From Curvibacter sp. GWA2_63_95 (GTDB lineage: Bacteria > Pseudomonadota > Gammaproteobacteria > Burkholderiales > Burkholderiaceae_C), in the NCBI GenBank assembly GCA_001795455.1, contig MGPB01000040.1, positions 1 to 34,567 on the forward strand: a DNA stretch of 34,567 nt, in the 5' to 3' direction. Below, piece after piece: positions 8,333-16,334 of the stretch. Both the position numbers and the translations under genes were made by a program. Under the pieces are notes generated by a model that saw only the letters and a program-made list of their open reading frames with translations, ran no database searches and was not told the origin of the DNA. How positions within the stretch are numbered: the stretch's first letter is position 1; each line of letters starts with the position of its first letter.

Positions 8333-8389
8333 GCCAAATGTGCCTCTAGCCCCCGTGGATATTGCGCAAGCAGCTCCTAAAACAGGAGC
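8331..8389 (+). repeat. Dispersed intergenic repeat, copy A
   Basis: Starts at the tetR stop codon and reads through ATATTGCGCAAGCAGCTCC to GGAGC. It is nearly identical to copy B (18748-18810), including the CTCTAGCCCCC block, and shares its core with the reverse-strand copies C (24440-24497) and D (14742-14804). It lies between tetR and a 70-residue hypothetical gene. The family resembles short repeats I associate with Comamonadaceae intergenic regions; its function is unknown. Confidence 0.75.
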
Positions 8390-8411
8390 GTTTGGCAGTA
8401 TCCTTGCGGCC

Positions 8412-8624
8412 ATGAACTGGCTCCATTTCCTGCTGGGGCGGCGCAAGCCCCTGACCGCCGAACAACGCGCTCACGACCTCATCCAAGCCGTGGACGCCGG
8501 CGGCCTGCCGCTGAACGCCGCCATCGTTAACGACATCGCCCGGCAGCTGGGGCTGGAGGTGTCGAGCAAGGCGCGGATGGAAGAGACGATTGGGAGGATT
8601 CGGGAGGCGTTGGGGCGGGTTTAG
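8412..8624 (+). CDS. Small hypothetical protein, 70 residues
   Basis: The predicted protein begins MNWLHFLLGRRKPLT, then has two helical stretches (TAEQRAHDLIQAVDAGG and ARMEETIGRIREALGRV). No domain is recognised. The ATG at 8412 was chosen because the in-frame extension upstream lies in the dispersed repeat (copy A). The protein is small, basic at the N-terminus and probably soluble or membrane-peripheral. The codon pattern fits the surrounding high-GC genes. It sits between the tetR operon and the low-GC RelA/SpoT gene, with no functional hint from neighbours. Confidence 0.5.
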   Translation: MNWLHFLLGRRKPLTAEQRAHDLIQAVDAGGLPLNAAIVNDIARQLGLEVSSKARMEETIGRIREALGRV

Positions 8625-8709
8625 CGAGTTGGTCAGCGGATTTGTCCTGTGCTGAAACAGGCCGCCAGACTATGCTGGTGGGTCAGTTGAATTTAAAAAT
8701 GGACTTTGT

Positions 8710-9729
8710 ATGACATACCCAGGGGGCTCTAAAGGAAGAGTGAATCGTGCAGGCGCCAATGTACGTGCAGGAATTGCTTCGGAAGAAGACCACTCTCTGA
8801 TTCAAGTGTGGCGTGCAGCACACCGTCCTGTACTCAATACTTTTCAATCGCTTCTACGAATGCGGACTCGTGAAACCACTGCAAAGGTTGCACAGAGGCT
8901 GAAGCGAAAGAGCACCATCTATGACAAACTGCAGCGTGAACGAGACATGCAGCTCGCGCGGATGGATGACATTGCTGGCTGTCGGATCATATTTCGGAGT
9001 ATCAAGCAGCTCCGACAATTCCGAAAATCCATCCACGAGGCGAGATTCAATCATCAGTTGCGGCACGCTGAAAACCCCGACAAGTACGACTACATCGCAC
9101 GTCCAAAACCGACTGGGTATCGTGGAATTCACGACATCTATGTCTATGACGTGAATTCTGAGTCAGGCGCGGGACTCAAAGGCTTGTACGTTGAGATTCA
9201 GTACCGTACTCTTATCCAACATGCGTGGGCAACTGCTGTTGAGATTGTTGGTGTGATAACTGATAGCCAACCTAAATTTCAGAAGGGTGACCCACGGATA
9301 ACGGACGCTATGTCTTACGCGAGCGAAATTCTCGCTAGGGCTCACGAGTCAATGACAAGTGCACACCCAGAGATGCCAGATGAAGAGTTGGTGCGCACCT
9401 TCCTCGCACTCGATGGTGAACTTGGCCTCCTAGAGAGCCTACGTCGACTGAATAAGGCCAAAGCAGAAAACTCTGAGTCAAAGAACTTCATTCTCGATAG
9501 CGCGCCGGACGGGAGTCTCGAAGTTCACAGTTTTAGAGATGCGACCGAGGCTCTGCGCAAGCTGTTTCAGCTCGAACAAGAAAAGCCAGGTAACGACATC
9601 GTTCTCGTTCGTGCCGACAGTACAGATGATGTACGTCTTGCATTCAGAAATTACTTCCAAGATGCGCGGGAGTTTGTTCGTCTAGTTGAAACAGGGTGTG
9701 CTCGGCTTAGTGGCCGGGAGCGCGAGTAG
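8710..9729 (+). CDS. RelA/SpoT-domain protein (putative alarmone synthetase), low GC
   Basis: A 339-residue protein with a nucleotidyl-transferase domain of the RelA/SpoT type. Synthetase motifs are visible in order: RLKRKSTIYDKL (63-74), MDDIAGCRIIF (85-95), PKPTGYRGIH (132-141) and VEIQYRTLIQHAWA (160-173) with the catalytic-type E161. There is no HD hydrolase domain before it and no TGS/ACT region after it, so it is not a housekeeping Rel. The C-terminal 150 residues are helical and unrecognised. GC and codon use are clearly lower than in both neighbours, which suggests horizontal acquisition. Such free-standing synthetases include toxic, defence-linked enzymes; no separate antitoxin gene is visible next to it. 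The ATG at 8710 is the first usable start. Confidence 0.75.
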   Translation: MTYPGGSKGRVNRAGANVRAGIASEEDHSLIQVWRAAHRPVLNTFQSLLRMRTRETTAKVAQRLKRKSTIYDKLQRERDMQLARMDDIAGCRIIFRSIKQLRQFRKSIHEARFNHQLRHAENPDKYDYIARPKPTGYRGIHDIYVYDVNSESGAGLKGLYVEIQYRTLIQHAWATAVEIVGVITDSQPKFQKGDPRITDAMSYASEILARAHESMTSAHPEMPDEELVRTFLALDGELGLLESLRRLNKAKAENSESKNFILDSAPDGSLEVHSFRDATEALRKLFQLEQEKPGNDIVLVRADSTDDVRLAFRNYFQDAREFVRLVETGCARLSGRERE

Positions 9730-9798
9730 CGTGCATCTGGTGATGAATTCCGGTGCATTCTCAGCCGCTCGCCCAGCCATGCCTTACCATCACGCCCC

Positions 9799-9939
9799 AT
9801 GAAGACAAGCTACATATTCGGCGCCATCCTCCTCTGCAGCATTGCCGGTGTGCTGGTGGGCTCGCGTGCCACCAAGACCGTTTTGCTGGTGGGTACCGGC
9901 GTTCTCTCGGCCTACGGGCTGTTCCGCATTCTGGGCTGA
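9799..9939 (+). CDS. Small two-helix membrane protein, 46 residues
   Basis: A short frame, MKTSYIFGAILLCSIAGVLV, followed by a short polar link (GSRATKT) and a second hydrophobic stretch (VLLVGTGVLSAYGLFRILG). It would make a hairpin in the inner membrane. No family is recognised. It lies 22 bp before the DUF3297 gene on the same strand, so co-transcription is likely. No strong Shine-Dalgarno is seen before the ATG. The clean start-to-stop hydrophobic pattern supports it, but nothing else does. Confidence 0.45.
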   Translation: MKTSYIFGAILLCSIAGVLVGSRATKTVLLVGTGVLSAYGLFRILG

Positions 9940-9961
9940 GCCCGCACATCACTACGTACTT

Positions 9962-10210
9962 ATGAACGACACCACCGAACGCCCCCCGCTGCCCGACCAC
10001 CTGTCCATCGACCCGCGCAGCCCGCACCATGTCGCCGCCGTGTTTACGCACGACATCGGCATCCGCTTCAACGACAAGGAGCGCATGGATGTGGAGGAAT
10101 ACTGCATCAGCGAAGGCTGGATCAAGGTGCCCGCGGGCAAAACCGTGGACCGCAAAGGCAAGCCGCTGTTGATCAAACTCAAGGGCAAGGTCGAGGCGTT
10201 TTACGCCTGA
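9962..10210 (+). CDS. DUF3297 family protein
   Basis: An 82-residue protein matching the DUF3297 pattern: an N-terminal PPLPDHLSIDPRSPHH segment, then HDIGIRFNDKERMDVEEYCI and the lysine-rich KGKPLLIKLKGKVEAFY tail. It is small, soluble, without signal or membrane segment, and of unknown function. The ATG at 9962 gives the usual short family length. It is followed 20 bp later by a strong intrinsic terminator, so it is the last gene of this rightward unit. Confidence 0.8.
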   Translation: MNDTTERPPLPDHLSIDPRSPHHVAAVFTHDIGIRFNDKERMDVEEYCISEGWIKVPAGKTVDRKGKPLLIKLKGKVEAFYA

Positions 10211-10229
10211 GCCCTCTGCTCTCTCCAGT

Positions 10230-10255
10230 AAAAAAGGCCCTTACGGGCCTTTTTT
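10230..10255 (+). terminator. Rho-independent terminator after the DUF3297 gene
   Basis: AAGGCCC-TTAC-GGGCCTT forms a GC-rich stem with a 4-base loop, preceded by a run of A and followed by a run of T. The A and T runs make it work in both directions, which suits its place between the convergent DUF3297 and PRC-barrel genes. Confidence 0.9.
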
Positions 10256-10284
10256 GTTGGGCAGCCCGCGTGGGCTTGCCGGGA

Positions 10285-10728
10285 TTAGTGGTTCAAGCCA
10301 TCCGAGTAGGGTGTGGTGCCGTAGTAGGTGTGCAGGCCCATGGCCCAGCGCGAGTCGGCCATATCGGGCCACTGGTCCTTGTCAAACCCCGGTGCGTTCT
10401 CAAGTTTCTCTTTGGACACATTCAGGGTGAAGCGTTTGTTGCTGGTATCCAGCGTCAGGGCTTCCCACGGCACGGCAAACAGCTTGTCACCCATGCCCAA
10501 GAATCCGCCGAAAGACAAAACTGCATAGGCAATACGCCCGGTGTGCATGTTCAGCAAAATTTCCTTGACGTCGCCCAGGTCGTCGCCTGCGGGGTTGTAA
10601 ACATCGTTGCCAATCAGGGTGTCGGCTCCCATCAGCCCTGGGCCGGGTCCATGGTCTGCGCCCAGGGGCGGGTTGCCGTGTTGGGGACTTTTGTAGATGC
10701 CGTAGGTGTCTCTGTCGAGGTAGTTCAT
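10285..10728 (-). CDS. PRC-barrel domain protein
   Basis: A 147-residue soluble protein. The central part (about 33-95) has the PRC-barrel layout: LIGNDVYNPAGDDLGDVKEI then LNMHTGRIAYAVLSFGGFLG and the AVPWEAL motif. These domains occur in RNA-processing, photosynthetic and stress proteins and act as small binding modules. Residues 1-30 are glycine/proline-rich. The ATG at 10728 begins MNYLDRDTYG. It lies downstream of cysA on the same strand, 165 bp away, and is probably transcribed separately. No specific function can be given. Confidence 0.75.
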   Translation of the reverse strand: MNYLDRDTYGIYKSPQHGNPPLGADHGPGPGLMGADTLIGNDVYNPAGDDLGDVKEILLNMHTGRIAYAVLSFGGFLGMGDKLFAVPWEALTLDTSNKRFTLNVSKEKLENAPGFDKDQWPDMADSRWAMGLHTYYGTTPYSDGLNH

Positions 10729-10893
10729 ATGTGTCCGATCTGGAAGGTGGTTGCGCTCGGGCTCCGGCTTGCGCGGGAGCACTGGGTGCAGGCGCGCCAT
10801 GCGCCCACCACTGCATCCTAGGAACAGATCGACAGGAACTCCGTGCGCTAGCCTACGCAGCAGCGCAGGCCTGGCGATCAACACTCTGGCGCA

Positions 10894-11988
10894 TCAGGGC
10901 GCCACAAACACCCGCGCCTTGCGGGGGGTGAGGACGACGACTTCGCCCTCTTTCAAACCGAGCGCCTGGTATTCCTGCGCCCCAATCTGCGCCTCGATGA
11001 TGTCGCCGCTGCCGGCCGCGCTGCTGTCTTGCGGCAGCAGTTCCAGCCGCGCAATGGGGCCGACCACAATGGCGCGCACCAGCTTGGCGGCAATGCCCGT
11101 CTGCCCGGTGCCGGCCTGGAAGCGGTCCACCGCCAGGTCGTGCGGGCGCACATAGGCAAAGGCCTTGGCGTCTTGCGCTTTGGCGTGCTCGGGCGTGGCC
11201 AGGCGCACGCCGTGTTGGGCTTCGCCAATCAGCATTTCGCCTTCGTGGGCACGGCCGTGGAACAGGTTCACATCCCCCAGGAAGCCATAAACAAAGGGGG
11301 TGGCAGGGTGGTCCCACACTTCTTGTGGCGAGCCGATCTGTTCGATATTGCCGCTGTTCATCAGCACCACGCGGTCGGCCACTTCCAGGGCTTCTTCCTG
11401 GTCGTGCGTCACAAAAATGCTGGTCACATGCAGGTCGTCGTGCAGGCGGCGCAGCCAGCGGCGCAGTTCTTTGCGCACCTTGGCGTCCAGTGCGCCAAAG
11501 GGTTCGTCCAGCAGCAGCACCTTGGGCTCCACGGCCAGGGCGCGCGCCAAGGCAATACGCTGACGCTGGCCGCCCGACAGTTGGGCCGGGTAGCGGTCCG
11601 ACAGCCAGTCCAGCTGCACCAGGCCCAGCAGCTCATGCACCTTTTGCTTGATGACGGCTTCCGACGGGCGGGTGGCACGCGGCTTCATGCGCAGGCCAAA
11701 GGCCACGTTGTCAAACACCGTCATGTGGCGGAACAGCGCGTAGTGCTGGAACACAAAACCCACGTTGCGCTCGCGTACATGCACGTCGGTGGTGTCTTCG
11801 CCGCTGAACAGGATGTTGCCCTGGTCGGCCGTTTCCAGCCCGGCAATGATGCGCAAGAGCGTGGTCTTGCCGCAGCCCGAGGGGCCGAGCAGCGCGACGA
11901 GTTCACCGGACTCGATGTCCAGGTTCACATCGCGCAGGGCTTTGAAGGTGCCGAAGTCTTTGCTGACGTTGCGGATGGCAATGCTCAT
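10894..11988 (-). CDS. cysA: Sulfate/thiosulfate ABC transporter ATP-binding protein
   Basis: A 364-residue ATPase energising sulfate import. Walker A is GPSGCGKTT (35-43), the Q-loop is in [10 protein letters not shown], the signature is LSGGQRQR, Walker B is [12 protein letters not shown] and the switch region is FVTHDQEEA. The C-terminal third (from about 240) is the CysA/MalK-type regulatory domain with an OB-like fold. It is the last gene of sbp-cysT-cysW-cysA, with 24 bp between cysW and cysA. In many relatives a cysB regulator follows; here a PRC-barrel gene does. Confidence 0.93.
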   Translation of the reverse strand: MSIAIRNVSKDFGTFKALRDVNLDIESGELVALLGPSGCGKTTLLRIIAGLETADQGNILFSGEDTTDVHVRERNVGFVFQHYALFRHMTVFDNVAFGLRMKPRATRPSEAVIKQKVHELLGLVQLDWLSDRYPAQLSGGQRQRIALARALAVEPKVLLLDEPFGALDAKVRKELRRWLRRLHDDLHVTSIFVTHDQEEALEVADRVVLMNSGNIEQIGSPQEVWDHPATPFVYGFLGDVNLFHGRAHEGEMLIGEAQHGVRLATPEHAKAQDAKAFAYVRPHDLAVDRFQAGTGQTGIAAKLVRAIVVGPIARLELLPQDSSAAGSGDIIEAQIGAQEYQALGLKEGEVVVLTPRKARVFVAP

Positions 11989-12012
11989 GGTTCTAATCTC
12001 GAAAAATGGGGC

Positions 12013-12900
12013 TCAGGCCAAGGGCCGTTCGGGAGGGAGTTCCGCTGCGGCTTTCTGGTCGCGCTCAAACTGCCATTCCACAAAGGATTTGATGACCAGG
12101 GTGACCAGTGCCAGCAGGGCCAGCAGCGAGGCAATGGCGAAAGCGGCTACCGACTGGTACTCGTTGTACAAAATTTCCACGTGCAGCGGCATGGTGTTGG
12201 TCTGGCCGCGGATGTGGCCCGACACCACCGACACCGCGCCAAACTCGCCCATGGCCCGTGCGTTACACAAGATGACGCCGTAGATCAGGCCCCACTTGAT
12301 GTTGGGCAGCGTGACGTGCCAGAAGGTCTGCCAGCCGCTGGCGCCCAGCACCTGTGCTGCCTGCTCTTCGTCGGTGCCTTGTGCCTGCATCAGCGGGATG
12401 AGTTCGCGTGCGATGAAGGGGAAGGTCACAAAAATGGTGGCCAGCACAATGCCGGGCACGGCAAACACGATCTTGATGTCGTGCGCCTGCAGCCAGGGGC
12501 CAAACCAGCCGTGTGCGCCAAACATCAGCACATAGATGAGGCCGGCCACTACGGGCGATACCGAAAAGGGCAGGTCCACCAGCGTGGTGAGGAAGGCCTT
12601 GCCGCGGAACTCGTACTTGGCAATGGCCCAGGCCGCGGCCACACCAAACACCAGGTTCAGCGGCACGGCAATGGCCGCGGTGATGAGCGTAAGGCGGATG
12701 GCGCTCCAGGCGTCGGGTTCCTTGAAGGCCTCCAAGAACGCATCGGCGCCTTTGCGCAGCGCTTCGGTAAACACGGCCGCCAGCGGCAGCACCAGGAACA
12801 AGAAGATGAACGCCAGCGCAATGCCAATCAGCGTCCACTTGACCCACGCGGGTTCAGTGGTGCCGGCCTTGGCGCGGCGGATGGTGCGGGTGTTACTCAT
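12013..12900 (-). CDS. cysW: Sulfate ABC transporter permease CysW
   Basis: A 295-residue inner-membrane permease. A long basic N-terminus (to about 22) precedes the first helix ([20 protein letters not shown]). The coupling loop reads [19 protein letters not shown] (about 180-198). The motif [20 protein letters not shown] after it is characteristic of CysW. It pairs with CysT to form the sulfate channel. Four bases separate it from cysT, so the two are translationally linked. Confidence 0.93.
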   Translation of the reverse strand: MSNTRTIRRAKAGTTEPAWVKWTLIGIALAFIFLFLVLPLAAVFTEALRKGADAFLEAFKEPDAWSAIRLTLITAAIAVPLNLVFGVAAAWAIAKYEFRGKAFLTTLVDLPFSVSPVVAGLIYVLMFGAHGWFGPWLQAHDIKIVFAVPGIVLATIFVTFPFIARELIPLMQAQGTDEEQAAQVLGASGWQTFWHVTLPNIKWGLIYGVILCNARAMGEFGAVSVVSGHIRGQTNTMPLHVEILYNEYQSVAAFAIASLLALLALVTLVIKSFVEWQFERDQKAAAELPPERPLA

Positions 12901-12904
12901 GGCG

Positions 12905-13807
12905 TCAGGCTCCTGAGCGTTTACGTTGCCAGGACTGCAGCGCGTTGATCACCAGCAGCATGAAGAAGGAGGCCAGCAGCATCACGGTGGCCACGGCGGT
13001 GGCACCGGCGTAGTCGTACTGCTCCAGCTTGCCGATGATGATGAGCGGGGTGATTTCAGACAGCATGGGCATGTTGCCGGCAATAAAAATGACGGAGCCA
13101 TATTCGCCCACGCCACGCGCAAACGCCATGGCAAAACCGGTGAGCAGGGCCGGGGCAATGGTGGGGAAGATGACGTAGCGAAAGGTCTGCCAGCGGGTGG
13201 CACCCAGGCAGGTGGCGGCTTCTTCGAGTTCCTTCTCGGCGTCTTCCAGCACCGGTTGCACCGTGCGCACGACAAAGGGCAGGCCGATGAAGATGAGCGC
13301 GATCACCACGCCATTGCGGTTGAAGGCGAGCGTGATGCCGTAAGGCTCCAACACACTGCCGACCCAGCCATTGCTGGCCAACAGCGCCGTGAGCGAGATA
13401 CCGGCCACGGCCGTGGGCAGCGCAAAGGGCAGGTCCACCAGCGCGTCAATGATCTTCTTGCCGGGGAACTGGTAACGCACCAGCACCCAGGCCACCAGCA
13501 GGCCAAACACGGCGTTGACCACCGCCGCCAGAAACGAGGCGCCAAAGGTGAGCTGGTACGACGCAATCACCCGCGGGCTGCTCACTGCACTGACAAACTG
13601 TTCCCAGCTGAGGGTGAAGGTCTTGAAGACCAGGGCCGAGAGCGGGATCAGCACGATCAGCGCCAGGTAAAACAGCGTGAAACCGAGCGTGAGGCGAAAG
13701 CCGGGCAGCACGCGTTTGGCGGGCCGCTTGGCAGTCGGGGTGGCAGGTGAGGGCGGGGCTGCAGAAGGGCCGCCGGGCAGCCCCCCTGCCGTGGCGGCAG
13801 CTGTCAT
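12905..13807 (-). CDS. cysT: Sulfate ABC transporter permease CysT (CysU)
   Basis: A 300-residue permease. The first 33 residues are low-complexity Ala/Pro/Gly-rich and end in a basic patch ([12 protein letters not shown]), longer than in E. coli CysU. The coupling loop is [18 protein letters not shown], and the family stretch [19 protein letters not shown] follows. The start codon directly abuts the sbp stop (TAA then ATG, no gap), as expected for one polycistronic message. Confidence 0.93.
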   Translation of the reverse strand: MTAAATAGGLPGGPSAAPPSPATPTAKRPAKRVLPGFRLTLGFTLFYLALIVLIPLSALVFKTFTLSWEQFVSAVSSPRVIASYQLTFGASFLAAVVNAVFGLLVAWVLVRYQFPGKKIIDALVDLPFALPTAVAGISLTALLASNGWVGSVLEPYGITLAFNRNGVVIALIFIGLPFVVRTVQPVLEDAEKELEEAATCLGATRWQTFRYVIFPTIAPALLTGFAMAFARGVGEYGSVIFIAGNMPMLSEITPLIIIGKLEQYDYAGATAVATVMLLASFFMLLVINALQSWQRKRSGA

Positions 13808-14809
13808 TTACTTAACGGTGTAGAGCTTGTCGAACTGGCCGCCGTCGTTGAAGTGCACTTTTTGCGCTTCGGCGAACGAACCAAAGTAGTCTTCGGCGCG
13901 GAACAGGCTGATGGGCTTGAACACGTTGCCGTATTTCTTCAGGATGGTCTGGTTGGTCGGGCGGATGGCGTGTTTGGCGGCAATCTCCTGGCCTTCTTCG
14001 GAGTACAGGAAGTTCAGGTAGGCCTTGGCTTGTTCAGCCGTGCCTTTTTTGGCCACGGTGCGTTCCACCACGGCCACGGGGTTCTCGGCCACGATGGAGC
14101 TGCTGGGGTGAATGGCGTCGACCTTGCCGGCACCAAACTCCTTGTCCACGGACACCACTTCGGACTCAAACGTGATCAGCACGTCGCCGATATTGCGTTG
14201 CAGGAAGATGCTGGTCGCGTCGCGGCCACCCTTGGCCAGCACGGGCACGTTTTTGTACAGCTTGCTCACAAACTCGGCGGCTTGGGCGTCAGTGCCGCCC
14301 TTCTTGCGCACTTGGCCCCAGGCGGCCAGGTAGGCCATGCGGCCATTGCCGCCGGTTTTGGGGTTCACCACAATCACCTGCACACCGGGTTTGACCAGGT
14401 CATCCCAGTCCTTGATGCCCTTGGGGTTGCCGTTGCGCACCAGGAACAGCATGGTGGAGCTGGTGGGGGCGGCGTTGTTGGGGAATTTCTTCGCCCAATC
14501 CTTGGCCACCACACCGGTGCCGGCCAAAAAGTCCACATCGGTGGTGGTGTTCATGGTCACCACGTCGGCGTCCAGGCCATCGTTCACGGCGCGCGCCTGG
14601 GCGCTGGAGCCGGCGTGGGACTGGTCAATCTTGATGTCCTTGCCCGTGGTCTTTTTGTAGTTGGCAATGAAGGCGGTGTTGATGTCCTTGTAGAACTCAC
14701 GCGCCACGTCGTACGAAACGTTCAGCAGTGTGGTTTGGGCTGCTACCAAATTGCTAGCTGTCAGCGCAATAACGGCGAGGGCTAGCGTGGCTTTTTGCTT
14801 GAAATTCAT
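13808..14809 (-). CDS. sbp: Periplasmic sulfate-binding protein
   Basis: A 333-residue receptor for the sulfate ABC importer. The signal peptide (about 1-24) is MNFKQKATLALAVIAL then TASNLVAA. The mature chain begins LLNVSYDVAREFYKDIN, and the ligand-site stretches QSHAGSSAQAR and NPKTGGNGRMAYLAAW are typical of Sbp/CysP. It heads the operon sbp-cysT-cysW-cysA. A candidate CysB-type control element lies 67-98 bp upstream. Oddity: the codons for the signal peptide align without gaps to the dispersed repeat found elsewhere in this window (copy D). Sulfate against thiosulfate preference is not determinable here. Confidence 0.92.
   Translation of the reverse strand: MNFKQKATLALAVIALTASNLVAAQTTLLNVSYDVAREFYKDINTAFIANYKKTTGKDIKIDQSHAGSSAQARAVNDGLDADVVTMNTTTDVDFLAGTGVVAKDWAKKFPNNAAPTSSTMLFLVRNGNPKGIKDWDDLVKPGVQVIVVNPKTGGNGRMAYLAAWGQVRKKGGTDAQAAEFVSKLYKNVPVLAKGGRDATSIFLQRNIGDVLITFESEVVSVDKEFGAGKVDAIHPSSSIVAENPVAVVERTVAKKGTAEQAKAYLNFLYSEEGQEIAAKHAIRPTNQTILKKYGNVFKPISLFRAEDYFGSFAEAQKVHFNDGGQFDKLYTVK
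14742..14804 (-). repeat. Diverged dispersed repeat, copy D, within the sbp signal-peptide codons
   Basis: Read on the coding strand, this stretch aligns end to end and ungapped with copy B (18748-18810). My hand count is about 43 identities in 62 positions, including TTTCAAGC at the start, CTAGCCC, TTATTGCGC and CAGCT in the middle and AGC at the end. It codes for FKQKATLALAVIALTASNLVA, apparently repeat-derived. Chance similarity in an alanine/leucine-rich signal peptide is the alternative. Confidence 0.5.
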
Positions 14810-14875
14810 GGGGTGCTCCAAAGCAGGGGGGGTGTGGTGAAAACACAGAACCACGATTCTGGAGGCCGCCCCATC

Positions 14876-14907
14876 AAACCACAACGAATACTTCGTTGTT
14901 TGTATAT
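14876..14907. promoter_or_regulatory. Candidate sulfur-limitation (CysB-type) control site upstream of sbp
   Basis: A perfect inverted repeat ACAACGAA-TAC-TTCGTTGT (14881-14899) sits 72-90 bp upstream of the sbp start. It is flanked by AAACC on one side and TTTGTATAT on the other. The same outer blocks, in the same 32-base spacing, recur upstream of the RBBP9-type hydrolase at 19418-19449. Sulfate operons in this group are normally activated by CysB, a LysR-type protein that binds long sites at about this distance. CysB itself is not encoded in the window, so the assignment is inferred. Confidence 0.5.
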
Positions 14908-14930
14908 GTGCCTATCGGTCTAAGCGTGGT

Positions 14931-15782
14931 TCAGTTTGCCGCCTTGGCGGCAGAGCGGTCCAGGGTCCAGTTCAGGCCCAGCCCGGCCGAGGTGCCGGTG
15001 GACTGCTGGTACAGCGGGCTGGCGGTATTGGCGGAACCCGCATAACTCTCGGCCCGCACAAAGGCAAACACCCGCACATCCGGCCCTAAGCTGCGCGACG
15101 CATTGACCGTGAGCCGCGTGGTGATCAGCCCGGCCTGGGCCGTGTAGGCCGGGCGCTGGGCGGTGGCCAGGTCGGCTGGCACACCGTAAAAGTACTGGTT
15201 GAGCCGGCTGTCGCCCAGCACCAGGCTGGCGCTGGTGGACATGCGCCAGCCGGCACCCACGTCGCGCACCTCGTAGCGGATCTCGGGTTCCAGCGCAAAA
15301 CCCTGGGTGCGCACGCCGTTGTTGATCTCTAGCACCGTGCGCAGCGGCAGCTCGTAGCGCAGGCGGCTGCCTGCGCTGGGGCGCGCCAGGGTGCCTTTGA
15401 GCCGGGGCCCAAATTCGATCAGCGTGCCCAGGTCGGTCATGCCTTGGCGCGCCGGGATGTCCTGGGAGCTGGCTGGCAACGAGGCCGCAAAACCAAGGTC
15501 CAGTTCGGTGTCTTCGGTGCGCAGCAGGCGGGCACCCACGCCACCCCGGTCGGAGCGGAACACCTCGCCGCGGTAGATGAAGGTGGGCAGCACCAGGGCC
15601 CGCGTGCTGCGTTCGGTGGACGCGGGGTAGGCCGGGCTGGACAGGCCGCCGGCAAACACACCCAGCTCCCACAGCGGCAGGCCTTGCTCCTGGGCGTGGG
15701 CCGTAGCCGTCAGGCCTGTCAACAGGGCCAAAGCAGCCCATGCCGAGCCGCGCACGCCCTGCGGGTCAGCGGGGTTTGCCAT
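14931..15782 (-). CDS. MipA/OmpV-family outer membrane protein
   Basis: A 283-residue exported beta-barrel protein. A signal peptide ends near AHAQ (about residue 29). The mature part starts LPLWELGVFAGGLSSPAYPAS, the usual opening of MipA/OmpV proteins, and alternates polar and hydrophobic residues to the end with a penultimate-strand pattern SAGLGLNWTLDR. The last residues do not end in the usual terminal aromatic. The start at 15782 overlaps the CopD-like stop (TGATG), so the two are coupled. The family includes murein-scaffold and antigenic proteins; the substrate or role here is unknown. Confidence 0.78.
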   Translation of the reverse strand: MANPADPQGVRGSAWAALALLTGLTATAHAQEQGLPLWELGVFAGGLSSPAYPASTERSTRALVLPTFIYRGEVFRSDRGGVGARLLRTEDTELDLGFAASLPASSQDIPARQGMTDLGTLIEFGPRLKGTLARPSAGSRLRYELPLRTVLEINNGVRTQGFALEPEIRYEVRDVGAGWRMSTSASLVLGDSRLNQYFYGVPADLATAQRPAYTAQAGLITTRLTVNASRSLGPDVRVFAFVRAESYAGSANTASPLYQQSTGTSAGLGLNWTLDRSAAKAAN

Positions 15783-16252
15783 CAGCGCACCAGGCGCACG
15801 GCCGCAATGGCGACCCAGCCCAGCACGAAGTTGGCAAGTACCAACTTGTGGATTTGCCCAGCGGCTTTCGCGGCAATGGGCCATTCAGCGGCGGCCACCG
15901 CACGCTGGAACTTGCGAAAACCAGCGAAGTAAATATGACCAAAGATCAGCATCATCGTGATGCCCAGCACCAGCATCAGGTTCCAGCCCAGGGGCACGCT
16001 GCCCGCGCCACTGGCCAGTTTGCTGGCCTTGAAGGCGGCGGTATAGAGGTGTGTGCCGCTGAAAAACAGCGCGGCAATGGCCACCAGCACGATGGCGAAA
16101 AAGCGGCGCCACACCTCGCCCATCAGGCGCGCGCGGGGCTGGGCTTCCATCAGCGCCAGGGCGGCCGGGCGCAGTGCCAGCAGCATGAAGGTCATGCCCC
16201 CCATCCACACAATGCCCGCGACCAGGTGAATGAGCTTGGCGATGTCGTACAT
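15782..16252 (-). CDS. CopD-like four-helix inner membrane protein
   Basis: A 156-residue integral membrane protein with four hydrophobic segments (about 5-28, 50-72, 88-112 and 135-155). Histidines lie in or near the helices (KLIHLVAGIVWMGG, SGTHLY, FGHIYFAG, IHKLVLA). The first helix motif, HLVAGIVWMGGM, is typical of CopD-domain proteins, which are b-type heme or copper-related membrane proteins. It overlaps the MipA-type gene by one base, so they form a two-gene unit. The function (copper handling or electron transfer) is uncertain. Confidence 0.7.
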   Translation of the reverse strand: MYDIAKLIHLVAGIVWMGGMTFMLLALRPAALALMEAQPRARLMGEVWRRFFAIVLVAIAALFFSGTHLYTAAFKASKLASGAGSVPLGWNLMLVLGITMMLIFGHIYFAGFRKFQRAVAAAEWPIAAKAAGQIHKLVLANFVLGWVAIAAVRLVR

Positions 16253-16334
16253 AGGCGTGATCTAAAGGTGGGTAAATGGGGAAGAGGAGTATGCCTGCCG
16301 TCCGTTGTCAGGGAAGACGCCAGCGCAGGTGGAT

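Noticed and set aside
8340..8411. Upstream extension of the 70-residue hypothetical protein
   Set aside because: The extension is translated repeat copy A, begins at a non-ATG codon and is not conserved with any coding pattern.
8625..9798. Toxin-antitoxin pair or prophage fragment around the RelA/SpoT gene
   Set aside because: No second small gene of matching low GC, no integrase, and no flanking direct repeats could be seen; only the single gene looks foreign.
11029..12948. 639-codon plus-strand frame opposite cysA and cysW
   Set aside because: Mirror frame of two unmistakable transporter genes; translation is Gln/His/Gly-rich without a domain.
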